A DNA stretch of 56,733 nucleotides from CAKRHR01 sp964423195 (GTDB taxonomy: Bacteria > Bacillota > Clostridia > Lachnospirales > Lachnospiraceae): assembly GCA_964423195.1 (NCBI GenBank), contig CAYRDY010000002.1, forward strand, positions 1-56,733, given 5' to 3'. The position numbers and the translations under genes are program-made. This document shows, piece after piece, positions 35,663-43,782 of the stretch. Position 1 is the stretch's first letter; every line of letters starts with the position of its first letter. The notes beneath the pieces are model-generated. The model did not search any database. It was not told where the DNA came from and saw only the letters and a program-made list of their open reading frames with translations.

Positions 35663-36652
35663 TCATTGTCTTAAGCTCTCGAACATCTCGATGATTCGCT
35701 CAAGATCTTCGACGGAATAGTATTCAATTTCAATTTTTCCCTTATTGTTTGACTTATTTTTAATCGTCACTTTGGTGCCCATGATATCTTTTATTTTTTC
35801 TTCGATCTCCTGATAGACGAGTTCGTTTGTCAGGTCCTGATCTGTCTTCTTTTTTTTGGTTTGCCTTTTGTCCGTGAATGAATGCACTAATTTTTCAGTC
35901 TCCCGCACGCTCATCTGCTGGTCAAATACCTGCATCGCAAGCTGATACTGTAGATCATTGTCTGTGACGGCCAGCAGAGCCCTGGCGTGGCCGCTTGAGA
36001 TCATATCATCGATCAACATTTGTTTGACACGGTCATCAAGTTTTAGTAATCTCAAGGCATTGGTGATCGCCGCACGACTCTTGGAGACTTTTTCGGCGCA
36101 CTCGTCCTGTTTCAGGCCGTATTCGTCAATTAATCGCTGATAGGCCGTAGCCTCTTCGATTGGATTCAAGTCTTCTCTCTGGATATTTTCTATCAGTGCA
36201 ATTTCAACGGCCTCCTGTGGCGAATACTCTTTGATAATGGCAGGAACCTCTTTTAATCCAGCGATTCTTGCGGCGCGCCATCGTCTCTCGCCAGCGATGA
36301 TTGAATAGTAATCATCATTTTTCTGAAGGACCAGCGGCTGAATAATTCCAAATTGCTTGATCGATTCGGCTAACTCAGTCAATGAATCCTCATCAAAATT
36401 TTGTCTCGGTTGACTTCGGTTGGGTTCGATCTCATCGACTTTGACCATGACTTCTGCTTTGGGAACTTCAACGATTTTTTCTACAACTTTTTCAACCGGA
36501 ACTTCGACAATTTTCTTAACTAATTTTTCACTTTTGTCTTGATCGTCCGATTTTTTTAAATTTTTCGTCTCTTGGTTTTCTGTTGAATTCAGCTTACCCA
36601 TTGGTATCAGGTTATCTAAACCACGTCCTAAACCTCTTTTTTTTGCGGCCAT
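35663..36652 (-). CDS. parB: Chromosome partitioning protein ParB
   Basis: 329 residues. Basic start KKRGLGRGLDNLIP (ParA-contact type), then an acidic/valine repeat linker (about 35-70, KIVEVPVEKVVEKIVEVPKA). The CTPase/ParB-N domain has EPNRSQPRQNF and IAGERRWRAARIAGL, followed by ENIQREDLNPIEEATAY and an HTH (KVSKSRAAITNALRLL), with a C-terminal dimer domain. It loads at parS, spreads as a CTP clamp and acts with ParA. GAGG ten bases before ATG. It runs leftward, convergent with rsmG, unlike the codirectional B. subtilis order. Confidence 0.96.
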   Translation of the reverse strand: MAAKKRGLGRGLDNLIPMGKLNSTENQETKNLKKSDDQDKSEKLVKKIVEVPVEKVVEKIVEVPKAEVMVKVDEIEPNRSQPRQNFDEDSLTELAESIKQFGIIQPLVLQKNDDYYSIIAGERRWRAARIAGLKEVPAIIKEYSPQEAVEIALIENIQREDLNPIEEATAYQRLIDEYGLKQDECAEKVSKSRAAITNALRLLKLDDRVKQMLIDDMISSGHARALLAVTDNDLQYQLAMQVFDQQMSVRETEKLVHSFTDKRQTKKKKTDQDLTNELVYQEIEEKIKDIMGTKVTIKNKSNNKGKIEIEYYSVEDLERIIEMFESLRQ

Positions 36653-36658
36653 CTGGTT

Positions 36659-37420
36659 TCATCCTCTCTTTATCACTTCATCCGCAAGATGCCTGTAGGC
36701 ATCTGCGCCCGTGGATTTTGGATCATACATGATAATTGGCATGCCATAACTCGGTGCCTCTGCCAGACGTACATTTCTTGGAATGATTGTCTGATAAATA
36801 GCTCTGTCCAGATTTTCTCTTACATTCTCAACGACTTCCTCAGACAAATTCGTTCTCGCGTCAAACATTGTAAATACGATGCCTTCAACCTTCAGGTCAG
36901 GATTTAATCTGTCCTTGATTAAGTCAACGGTGTGCAACAATTGTGAAAGGCCTTCGATGGCATAATATTCACATTGGATCGGGACGATGACCGTGTCAGC
37001 CGCTGTCATGGCATTGATTGTCAGAAAATTTAGCGACGGTGGACAATCTATAATCACAAAATCATATCTGTCTTTTATATTTGAAAGAATCTCCTTTAGT
37101 AGAAATTCTTTATTTTCTTCTGAAAATAATTCAATTTCTGCGCCCGACAGATCGATGTTCGCGGGTATCACGTCAAGATTTTTCACGACGCATGATGAAA
37201 GGCACTCTTCGATCTGACATTCACCCAATAACAACTCATAAATCGTATTTTCAATCTGATCCTTCTCGATGCCCAGACCACTGCTCGTGTTGCCCTGCGG
37301 ATCGATGTCAATCGTCAGAACCTTTTTGTTTTTTTCAGCCAGACAGGCAGATAAATTGATGACAGTTGTCGTTTTTCCCACGCCGCCCTTTTGATTTGCG
37401 ACAGCTATGATTCTACCCAT
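36659..37420 (-). CDS. parA: Chromosome partitioning ATPase ParA (Soj)
   Basis: 253 residues from ATG 37420, AAGGGGAT upstream. Deviant Walker A NQKGGVGKTTTVINLSACL at the N-terminus, DIDPQGNTSSGLG, and FVIIDCPPSLNFLT. The longer open frame to 37453 begins inside a parS site and is not used. It works with ParB to segregate origins and in B. subtilis also tunes DnaA. parB follows 6 bp downstream. Confidence 0.97.
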   Translation of the reverse strand: MGRIIAVANQKGGVGKTTTVINLSACLAEKNKKVLTIDIDPQGNTSSGLGIEKDQIENTIYELLLGECQIEECLSSCVVKNLDVIPANIDLSGAEIELFSEENKEFLLKEILSNIKDRYDFVIIDCPPSLNFLTINAMTAADTVIVPIQCEYYAIEGLSQLLHTVDLIKDRLNPDLKVEGIVFTMFDARTNLSEEVVENVRENLDRAIYQTIIPRNVRLAEAPSYGMPIIMYDPKSTGADAYRHLADEVIKRG

Positions 37421-37436
37421 AAAATATCCCCTTAAA

Positions 37437-37452
37437 TGTTTCACGTGAAACA
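37437..37452. promoter_or_regulatory. parS site 1
   Basis: TGTTTCACGTGAAACA, an exact match to the bacterial parS palindrome, 17 bp upstream of parA. Confidence 0.97.
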
Positions 37453-37488
37453 TTTTATAATAAAACAGTAATTATTAATTAATCTCAA

Positions 37489-37504
37489 TGTTTCACGTGA
37501 AACA
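37489..37504. promoter_or_regulatory. parS site 2
   Basis: A second exact TGTTTCACGTGAAACA, 52 bp from the first, between argS and parA and about 10 kb from the DnaA boxes. Confidence 0.97.
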
Positions 37505-37520
37505 TGAAATGAATAATAAC

Positions 37521-39206
37521 CTACATTTGCTCAGGACAAGATATGCCAAGAAGCGACAGCGCATCTTTAAGGACAGATTTTGTGATGAAGACAAGGTTTG
37601 CGCGTGTGTTTCTGATTGTTGATTCGCTGACATTGATCTGGCAATCATGATAGAATTTGTTAAATGCCTGTGCCAAATCAACAGCGTATCTGGCAACGAC
37701 AGATGGTTCGTACTTTTCAGCGGCTTCTCTGATGACAGCAGGATATCTTTCAATCTCTTTTAGAAGCGTCATAGACAAGTCATCTGTGAGAACATCCGCA
37801 TCTATTGACTGATCAAATGGTCCGACCTTTCTCAAGACGCTCGCGGCACGCGCATAGGTGTACTGAACATAGGGACCCGTCTCACCATCAAAGTTTAAGA
37901 GTTTATCCCAATCAAATACGACATCTTTGATCCGTTGATTATAGAGATCGTTAAAAAGAACAGCACCGATACCGACCTGTTTTGAGACCTCTTCTTTGTC
38001 AGGAAGATCTGGATTTTTCTCCTCTATGATCACCTTAATCTTTTGAACGGCTTCATTGAGAATATCCTCGGCATAGATGACGTTGCCATGTCTGCTGGAA
38101 AGCTTACCGCCCTTGAGGCTGACGAGGCCATATGGAACATGGATTAAATCTCTGCTCCAGTCATAGCCCATCAATTCTATGACCTTGAACCACTGCGCAA
38201 AATGAAGTTTCTGCTCCAATCCTGTCACATAAATGCACTTGTCAAAGTCATAGGTCTGTTTTCTGTAAAGCGCGGCAGCGATATCCCTTGTTGCATAGAG
38301 TGAACTTCCGTCCTTTTTTGTGATTAGACAAGGCGGCATATTGTAGTCCTCAAGGTTGACAATCTGAGCGCCATCGCTGAGTGTGATCAAGCCTTTCTGT
38401 TCTAACTCGTCAATCACTGCCCCCATCTTATCATTATAGAAACTCTCACCGGCGTAAGAGTCAAATTCGATACCCAACATATTATAGACACGAAGAAATT
38501 CTTTCAGACTGATGTCACGAAACCATTTCCAGATCGAAAGGGCCTCCTCATCGCCCTGTTCCATCTTCTTAAACCATGATCTTGCCTCGGCATTGAGTTC
38601 GTCATGTTTTTCAGCTTCCTCGTGAAATTTGACATAGATTTTCATAAGTTCGGAGATGCCATTCGCCTCAATGGCTTCACGACTTCCCCATCTTTTATAG
38701 GCAACAATGAGTTTTCCAAATTGTGTGCCCCAGTCTCCGAGATGATTGATGCGTATGACTTGATAACCGAGTTTACTGAAAATTTTATATAAGGCGTTGC
38801 CGATAATCGTGGTTCTCAAGTGACCGACATGAAAATTTTTTGCGACGTTTGGCGAGGAATAGTCGATGCAGATGGTCTTGCCGTTTCCCTCTGTTGAACC
38901 GCCGTAGTCGTCAGATTTCATCCATTCATTCACGATTTGTTGCGCATACTGTTTCTTGTTCACATAAAAGTTGAGATATCCGCCCGCGACACGAATTTCA
39001 TCGAGAAAATCAGGTTTTTCAATCTTTTCAGACAACTCCTTGGCTATCAGCGCTGGCGCCTTGTGATAAACTTTAGCGAGCTTGAAACAGGGAAAGGCAA
39101 AATCTCCCAATTCGGTATTGGGCGGAACTTCGATCATTGTCTCCAATTCGTCTCGGTTAAAACCGTCAACATATTGGGAAAGTAGGTCAATTATCTTATT
39201 TTTCAC
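37521..39206 (-). CDS. argS: Arginyl-tRNA synthetase
   Basis: 561 residues from GTG 39206. N-terminal Add-1 domain, class I HIGH as HVGH in SSPNVAKNFHVGHLRTT, and a KMSKS-equivalent GGKLSSRHGNVIYAED; C-terminal DALR anticodon domain ending SLLGISCPEQM. Charges tRNA-Arg. The start overlaps the AAA/nuclease gene by 11 bp and its ribosome site is weak (GGAAG), so expression may depend on the upstream message. It lies on the strand facing the origin. Confidence 0.96.
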   Translation of the reverse strand: MKNKIIDLLSQYVDGFNRDELETMIEVPPNTELGDFAFPCFKLAKVYHKAPALIAKELSEKIEKPDFLDEIRVAGGYLNFYVNKKQYAQQIVNEWMKSDDYGGSTEGNGKTICIDYSSPNVAKNFHVGHLRTTIIGNALYKIFSKLGYQVIRINHLGDWGTQFGKLIVAYKRWGSREAIEANGISELMKIYVKFHEEAEKHDELNAEARSWFKKMEQGDEEALSIWKWFRDISLKEFLRVYNMLGIEFDSYAGESFYNDKMGAVIDELEQKGLITLSDGAQIVNLEDYNMPPCLITKKDGSSLYATRDIAAALYRKQTYDFDKCIYVTGLEQKLHFAQWFKVIELMGYDWSRDLIHVPYGLVSLKGGKLSSRHGNVIYAEDILNEAVQKIKVIIEEKNPDLPDKEEVSKQVGIGAVLFNDLYNQRIKDVVFDWDKLLNFDGETGPYVQYTYARAASVLRKVGPFDQSIDADVLTDDLSMTLLKEIERYPAVIREAAEKYEPSVVARYAVDLAQAFNKFYHDCQINVSESTIRNTRANLVFITKSVLKDALSLLGISCPEQM

Positions 39207-40905
39207 TGAAAAACTTCCGTTCTGCCAGCATGACCCGGCATCTTTTTTTATAACAGCTCATGCCATATTTCAGGATAGTGTTTACGCCCTCGTCTTCAAA
39301 AAACGCCTTGTATCCTGTTCGCTCGATTTGGCGCAGCGCCTCCCCGCACGCGGCATCCAGATTTCTATCGCGTGCGTATTTCATCTCAATCACAATTCCG
39401 ATATTTTCGTCATCAGGTCTCACGAGGATATCCGCATACCCGTCGCCCGCTTCCCTGTTTGAGAAAACATCCCAGGTTTCTTTGACGCCAAGGATTCCGA
39501 GCAGGACGCCGTGGTAAAAATTTTCCTTTAGGTCATTTTTTGAGGCAGTGTCACGGATACTGACCATTTTTCGAAGATATTTTGTGAAAAGATCCTCCAC
39601 TGTCCCAGAATCTCCATTTTTCAGGGCGTTGCAAAAAAGATCCAATGTATTTTTGTCCGACCGGACGGTCTGATCAAAATATTCCATAATCTGCGTCACA
39701 AAGACGTCCCGAACTTCCAGATTTGGAATGGCCAGCCGCAGCCGCCGTCCGTCAGGCTCGCCGCGCTGCGTCAGATAACCGGTCATGAAGAGGAGACTCC
39801 AAATATTCTCAGTTGTCTGATATATTTCAGGATATGTGAGTTCCTGACGGATCTCTTTAGTAATGATCTCGCCAGCCACAAGATTTTCAACATCTCTTTT
39901 GATTGTTGAACTATCTGACTTTCGGATCAGGTATTTCACCGCGTCGTTGCTGCTGGTATTGATCCAATAGTCCTCAGGCTGGGCTGTCGGATCGTCCAGG
40001 AGAGAATCGCAGTAATTCAGGACATCCCACGGGCAATAGACTTCTGTCTTGCCGAATCGGTAGCCGTCATACCACTTCTTTGCCGCGACATAATTGTCCG
40101 GATAACCATAATAACTTAAAAGATTCAAAACCTCTTCATCTGTAAACCCGAAATAATCATCAAAGCGCACATCGGTTATCGAACGAACCTTCAGATTGTT
40201 CAGCCCGGTAAAAATGCTTTCCTTCGAGATCCGCAGGCATCCAGTCAGCACTGCAAATTCCAGGCTGGCATTCGTCTTTAGAGCCGCGCCTAAGAGATTT
40301 CGGATCAGGGAGACCATGCGATCATAGTAACCATTCGCATGGGCCTTCGCCAGAGGAACATCGTACTCATCGATCAGAAGGATCACTTTTGTGCCAAAAT
40401 GTTTTTCCAGAAGTTCGCAGAGGGTCTTCAGACTGCCGCGAAGCGTGCCCTCTTCCATTTGTTTGTCCAGCAAATCTCTATAAGATTCTCTATTTTTATC
40501 ATTCAGATTTTTACTGTCCAGAAGAAAATAGAACTTTTCCGCGATGTTCATGATAAGATGAACCATCATCTGGTATGCCGTCTCATCATTCGAAGCGTCA
40601 ATGTCCTTCAGGGAAAGAAAAATGACAGGGTATTTTCCCATATATTTTTCACAAAGTTCTGTCTCATTTGAAATTTTCAAACCGTCAAAGAGATGTTTGT
40701 CTCCGCTCAGTGAGAAAAAATGGTACAGCATGCTCATGTTTAAGGATTTTCCAAACCGGCGCGGACGGGTGAACAGAGTCACTTTTGCTTGGTTCATAAG
40801 CAGTTCCTTGATTAGAGCGGTCTTATCAATATAATAATAATTTTTCGCGCGGAGCTCCCCGAAATCCTCGATCCCGATAGGAATCATTTTTTTTGAAATT
40901 CCCAT
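39196..40905 (-). CDS. AAA-ATPase-like / PD-(D/E)XK nuclease-like protein
   Basis: 569 residues. The N-terminal AAA-ATPase-like domain (GIEDFGELRAKNYYYIDKT; Walker A RPRRFGKSLNMSML at 47-60; Walker B ILLIDEYDVPLA near 175) is joined to a C-terminal PD-(D/E)XK fold of the DUF1703 kind (GDGYADILVRPD and VIEMKYAR near 500-520). Members are widespread, often multicopy in gut Firmicutes and Bacteroidetes, and have no established role; defence or mobile-element functions have been supposed. AGGGAGG eight bases before ATG. It overlaps argS, and an array of hairpin repeats lies just 5' of it (40928-41100). Confidence 0.85.
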   Translation of the reverse strand: MGISKKMIPIGIEDFGELRAKNYYYIDKTALIKELLMNQAKVTLFTRPRRFGKSLNMSMLYHFFSLSGDKHLFDGLKISNETELCEKYMGKYPVIFLSLKDIDASNDETAYQMMVHLIMNIAEKFYFLLDSKNLNDKNRESYRDLLDKQMEEGTLRGSLKTLCELLEKHFGTKVILLIDEYDVPLAKAHANGYYDRMVSLIRNLLGAALKTNASLEFAVLTGCLRISKESIFTGLNNLKVRSITDVRFDDYFGFTDEEVLNLLSYYGYPDNYVAAKKWYDGYRFGKTEVYCPWDVLNYCDSLLDDPTAQPEDYWINTSSNDAVKYLIRKSDSSTIKRDVENLVAGEIITKEIRQELTYPEIYQTTENIWSLLFMTGYLTQRGEPDGRRLRLAIPNLEVRDVFVTQIMEYFDQTVRSDKNTLDLFCNALKNGDSGTVEDLFTKYLRKMVSIRDTASKNDLKENFYHGVLLGILGVKETWDVFSNREAGDGYADILVRPDDENIGIVIEMKYARDRNLDAACGEALRQIERTGYKAFFEDEGVNTILKYGMSCYKKRCRVMLAERKFFSEK

Positions 40906-40927
40906 TTGCTATGCCTCCCTTCCCCTT

Positions 40928-41100
40928 TTCTCACTAAGTTCATCGTTCGCCTACGGCTCCGATTCACTAAGTGTTCACATTATGCCATGTTCACTAAACG
41001 CATCGTTCGCAAACGCTCCGATTTGTTAAGTGAACAGGTATATGTTCTCACTAAGTTCATCGTTCGCCTGCGGCTCCGATTCACTAAGTGTTCACATTAT
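40928..41100. repeat. Three-copy hairpin repeat array
   Basis: Copies at 40928-40983 and 41045-41100 are 56 bp long and differ at one base. A diverged third copy lies between (about 40989-41034). Each holds ATCG...CGAT around GCC-tac-GGC, flanked by CACTAAGT on both sides. Resembles a REP/BIME-type extragenic palindrome cluster. Confidence 0.8.
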
Positions 41101-41105
41101 ACAAT

Positions 41106-41165
41106 ATTATCCGGAAAATATCTATAAATTATTTAATATTTTTCTCTTGCAGATTTCCGGATAAT
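41106..41165. repeat. 12-bp perfect inverted repeat overlapping the DUF3881 promoter
   Basis: ATTATCCGGAAA (41106-41117) and TTTCCGGATAAT (41154-41165), 36 bp apart. The right arm is inside the promoter spacer, so it could be an operator or the end of the repeat element next to it. Confidence 0.7.
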
Positions 41166-41176
41166 CACTGTATAAT
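41147..41176 (+). promoter_or_regulatory. Promoter of the DUF3881 gene
   Basis: TTGCAG (41147-41152), 18 bp, TATAAT (41171-41176), about 107 bp before ATG 41283. A small TTCACAC/GTGTGAA hairpin lies at 41188-41208 in the leader. Confidence 0.6.
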
Positions 41177-41282
41177 GTTCATGGTGTTTCACACAAGCGG
41201 CGTGTGAATTGTTATGGCGGATATTTTGTATTGAATCAGTGATTTTTGAGACCGGTTGATCCAGGTCGGGAGAAAAAGCCTT

Positions 41283-42206
41283 ATGCATGATTATTTGAGA
41301 GCGATTGGTTTTAGTTGTATTAATAATAAGGAAGATTTGAATAAGATCATCAGGCAAATTGAGGACAGCCCGGATGAGGACGTCTATACAGATGACGGAG
41401 AAAAGCCGGTACTGGGCGAAAAGTCCAAGTATTTTGCGGATCGCATGGGCATTACCGTGTGCGGTGAGTATGACAGTCATGGAAAGTTTATCGAGGATTG
41501 CTATTTTCCGTATTTTGTCGGCAGGGAAGTGAGCCTGGTCGAGGAGATGGGCGCTGAGAAGCAAGCGGATAAGGATACCTATGTCGGCGTCTGTGACAAT
41601 ATAAATGTGGATACGGCGATTATTTTTCATCTCTTGAACGCGATCAATTTTTTCGAGTATACACGATATATGAAACAGGAAACGCAGCTGCCGATCAGAC
41701 TCTCCGGTCTGTCCCTCTCAGGAAAAATTCTTTTGCCGATCATGAAGACGAAAGAAGATATCGAGAAGAGCAAATTACAGATGAAAAAGCGCGGACGCCA
41801 GATTGAGGCGGCTCGAAGCGGTGACCCGCAGGCCATTGAAAGTCTGACACTTGAAAATCTGGATTTGTACTCGGCGTTATCCAAACGGGTGCGCACCGAG
41901 GATGTGCTGTCCATTGTTGAGACTTACTTTATGCCATACGGGATTGCCGCTGATCAGTATGAATTGCTGGGAAATATTTTGGATGTGCAGACGGTCACCA
42001 ATACATACAGCGGCGAGACTATTTATATTTTGAGTTTGGAGTGCAATCACCTATTGTTTGATGTCTGTATCAACAGTATTGATCTGCTGGGCGAACCCAA
42101 AAAAGACCGTCGATTTAAGGGCATTATATGGCTGCAGGGCAGTGTTGACTTTCGGAGGGTATTGGCCAAAAATATGATGGAAAGTGACAAATTTGAGGAA
42201 TCCTGA
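41283..42206 (+). CDS. DUF3881 family protein, unknown
   Basis: 307 residues from ATG 41283 with GGGAG ten bases upstream; starts MHDYLRAIGFSCINNKEDL. Soluble, mixed alpha/beta, with YFADRMGITVCGEYDS, a helical segment near 165-190 and a C-terminal ECNHLLFDVCINSIDLLGEP. The pattern matches the DUF3881 family, which is largely restricted to Lachnospiraceae and relatives; no activity is known. It is a single-gene unit ended by a hairpin. Confidence 0.75.
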   Translation: MHDYLRAIGFSCINNKEDLNKIIRQIEDSPDEDVYTDDGEKPVLGEKSKYFADRMGITVCGEYDSHGKFIEDCYFPYFVGREVSLVEEMGAEKQADKDTYVGVCDNINVDTAIIFHLLNAINFFEYTRYMKQETQLPIRLSGLSLSGKILLPIMKTKEDIEKSKLQMKKRGRQIEAARSGDPQAIESLTLENLDLYSALSKRVRTEDVLSIVETYFMPYGIAADQYELLGNILDVQTVTNTYSGETIYILSLECNHLLFDVCINSIDLLGEPKKDRRFKGIIWLQGSVDFRRVLAKNMMESDKFEES

Positions 42207-42256
42207 TTGATTGAGATTGACCTGCCATGCGTCGCATGATCATTTTGAAAACAAAC

Positions 42257-42296
42257 CGGCATAATCAGTTGTTCTGAATTATGCCGATTTTCATTT
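42257..42296 (+). terminator. Terminator after the DUF3881 gene
   Basis: CGGCATAAT (42257-42265) pairs with ATTATGCCG (42278-42286), followed by ATTTTCATTT. Confidence 0.7.
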
Positions 42297-42328
42297 CAAA
42301 TATAATTCTTACGATTGCGATAAAATGA

Positions 42329-42358
42329 TTGTCAGAGGTTTGTCTGATATGGTAAAAT
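42329..42358 (+). promoter_or_regulatory. Promoter of the sulfhydrylase gene
   Basis: TTGTCA (42329-42334), 18 bp, TAAAAT (42353-42358) with an extended TGG before the -10. The leader of about 120 nt shows no S-box or other SAM riboswitch that I recognise. Confidence 0.55.
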
Positions 42359-42480
42359 GTTCTTCAGTAAAGCTGCCTCTGTTCGGGACGTGTCAATTTG
42401 TTTAAAAGTCCAGCTAATAAATGTCATTAGAAAAATGAAAAAACCTAAATTTATTTTTGCCTAAAAAAGGGGATATGATC

Positions 42481-43743
42481 ATGAGAGACGAGACAAAATG
42501 CCTGCGCGCTGGGTATCAGCCGGAAAACGGCGGGCCGGGCGTGATGCCAATCGTACAGAGTACGACGTATGTGTTTGACAATACGGCGGAGGTGGCAGGC
42601 CTGTTTGATATGCCGCTTTCCCATATGTATTCCAGATTTTCGAATCCGACCACGGAGGCGGTGGAGAAAAAGATCGCCGATCTGGAGGGCGGCGTCGGCG
42701 CGATGTGCACATCCTCCGGTCAGGCGGCGTCGCTGCTCTCGATTTTGAACCTGTGCAGCGCCGGCGACAGTTTTGTCAGCACGTCCACCATCTATGGCGG
42801 CACGGTGAATCTGTTTGCCGTGACCTTAAAACGGCTGGGCATTGAATGTATTTTTGTGGATGCAGAGGCCTCGGAGGAAGAAATCTCCGCCGCGTTTAAG
42901 CCGAATACAAAGGCCATGTTTACGGAGACACTGGCGAATCCGGCACTTTGTGTGCTGGATATTGAGAAAATGGCGAGGATCGCTCATGCCAACGACGTGC
43001 CTCTGATCGTTGACAATACATTCGCGACGCCAATTTTATGTAAACCGATAGAATTCGGCGCCGACATCATCGTTCACTCGACGACAAAGTATATGGACGG
43101 CCACGCTCTGCAGTGCGGCGGCGTGATCGTGGATGGCGGGAATTTTGACTGGACAAACGGCAAATTTCCGGAGTTCACGGAGCCGGATGAATCCTACCAT
43201 GGCGTCGTCTATGTGCGGGAATTCGGACGGATGGCCTACATCATCAAGGCCAGAATGCAGCTCATGAGAGACTTCGGCTGTTATCCGGCCGCGCACTCCT
43301 CATTTCTGTTGAATATCGGCCTGGAGACGCTGGCGGTGCGCATGGAAAAATATTGCAGCAACGCGCGACAGGTTGCCGCTTATCTCAAGACTTCGGACAA
43401 GATTGAGTCTGTGACGTATCCGGGCATTGAGGGCGATCTCTATTATGAGCGCGCGAAAAAATATCTGCCGAAGGGAACAGCCGGCGTCATCTCTATTGTG
43501 ATCAAGGGCGGCAAGGAAAACGCCGTCAAGTTTATGGACAGTCTGAAAATGGCTTCCAATGAGGTCCACGTGGCAGATATCCGCACCTGTGTGCTGCATC
43601 CGGCGAGCGAGACACACCGCCAGCTCACTGATGAGCAGCTGGTGGCCGCCGGCATCAATCCGGGCATGGTGCGCCTCTCTGTGGGGCTTGAGCATGTGGA
43701 TGATATTATCGAAGACCTTGACCAGGCGCTTGCGCAGATTTGA
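42481..43743 (+). CDS. O-acetylhomoserine sulfhydrylase (Cys/Met metabolism PLP enzyme)
   Basis: 420 residues from ATG 42481 (AAGGGGAT upstream). Fold type I PLP protein: YSRFSNPTTEAVEKKIADLEGG, SSGQAA, DNTFATP and the Schiff-base Lys in HSTTKYMDGH near residue 200. The long insertion and GVMPIVQSTTYVF start favour the MetY type over cystathionine synthase, so it likely makes homocysteine or methionine from O-acetylhomoserine. Methionine gamma-lyase activity is the main alternative. Its promoter is at 42329-42358. CBS-PPase genes follow. Confidence 0.85.
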   Translation: MRDETKCLRAGYQPENGGPGVMPIVQSTTYVFDNTAEVAGLFDMPLSHMYSRFSNPTTEAVEKKIADLEGGVGAMCTSSGQAASLLSILNLCSAGDSFVSTSTIYGGTVNLFAVTLKRLGIECIFVDAEASEEEISAAFKPNTKAMFTETLANPALCVLDIEKMARIAHANDVPLIVDNTFATPILCKPIEFGADIIVHSTTKYMDGHALQCGGVIVDGGNFDWTNGKFPEFTEPDESYHGVVYVREFGRMAYIIKARMQLMRDFGCYPAAHSSFLLNIGLETLAVRMEKYCSNARQVAAYLKTSDKIESVTYPGIEGDLYYERAKKYLPKGTAGVISIVIKGGKENAVKFMDSLKMASNEVHVADIRTCVLHPASETHRQLTDEQLVAAGINPGMVRLSVGLEHVDDIIEDLDQALAQI

Positions 43744-43782
43744 TTGATAGATGCGGGACAGGTCTGAAGGGTGGAGAATTTG

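Noticed and set aside
37421..37453. Longer ParA N-terminus starting inside parS
   Set aside because: The extra residues are only the translation of the parS palindrome; the ribosome site and family start point to 37420.
40928..41100. Possible CRISPR array
   Set aside because: Only three units, the middle one diverged, palindromic interiors with flanking direct repeats, no uniform spacers and no cas genes in the window.
40906..41127. Open frame with internal amino-acid repeats (FIVRLRLRF) over the hairpin array
   Set aside because: The protein repeats are only translation of the repeated DNA; no ribosome site and no family resemblance.
42287..42480. SAM (S-box) riboswitch before the sulfhydrylase gene
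   Set aside because: No S-box core sequences; only a promoter and unstructured leader are visible.
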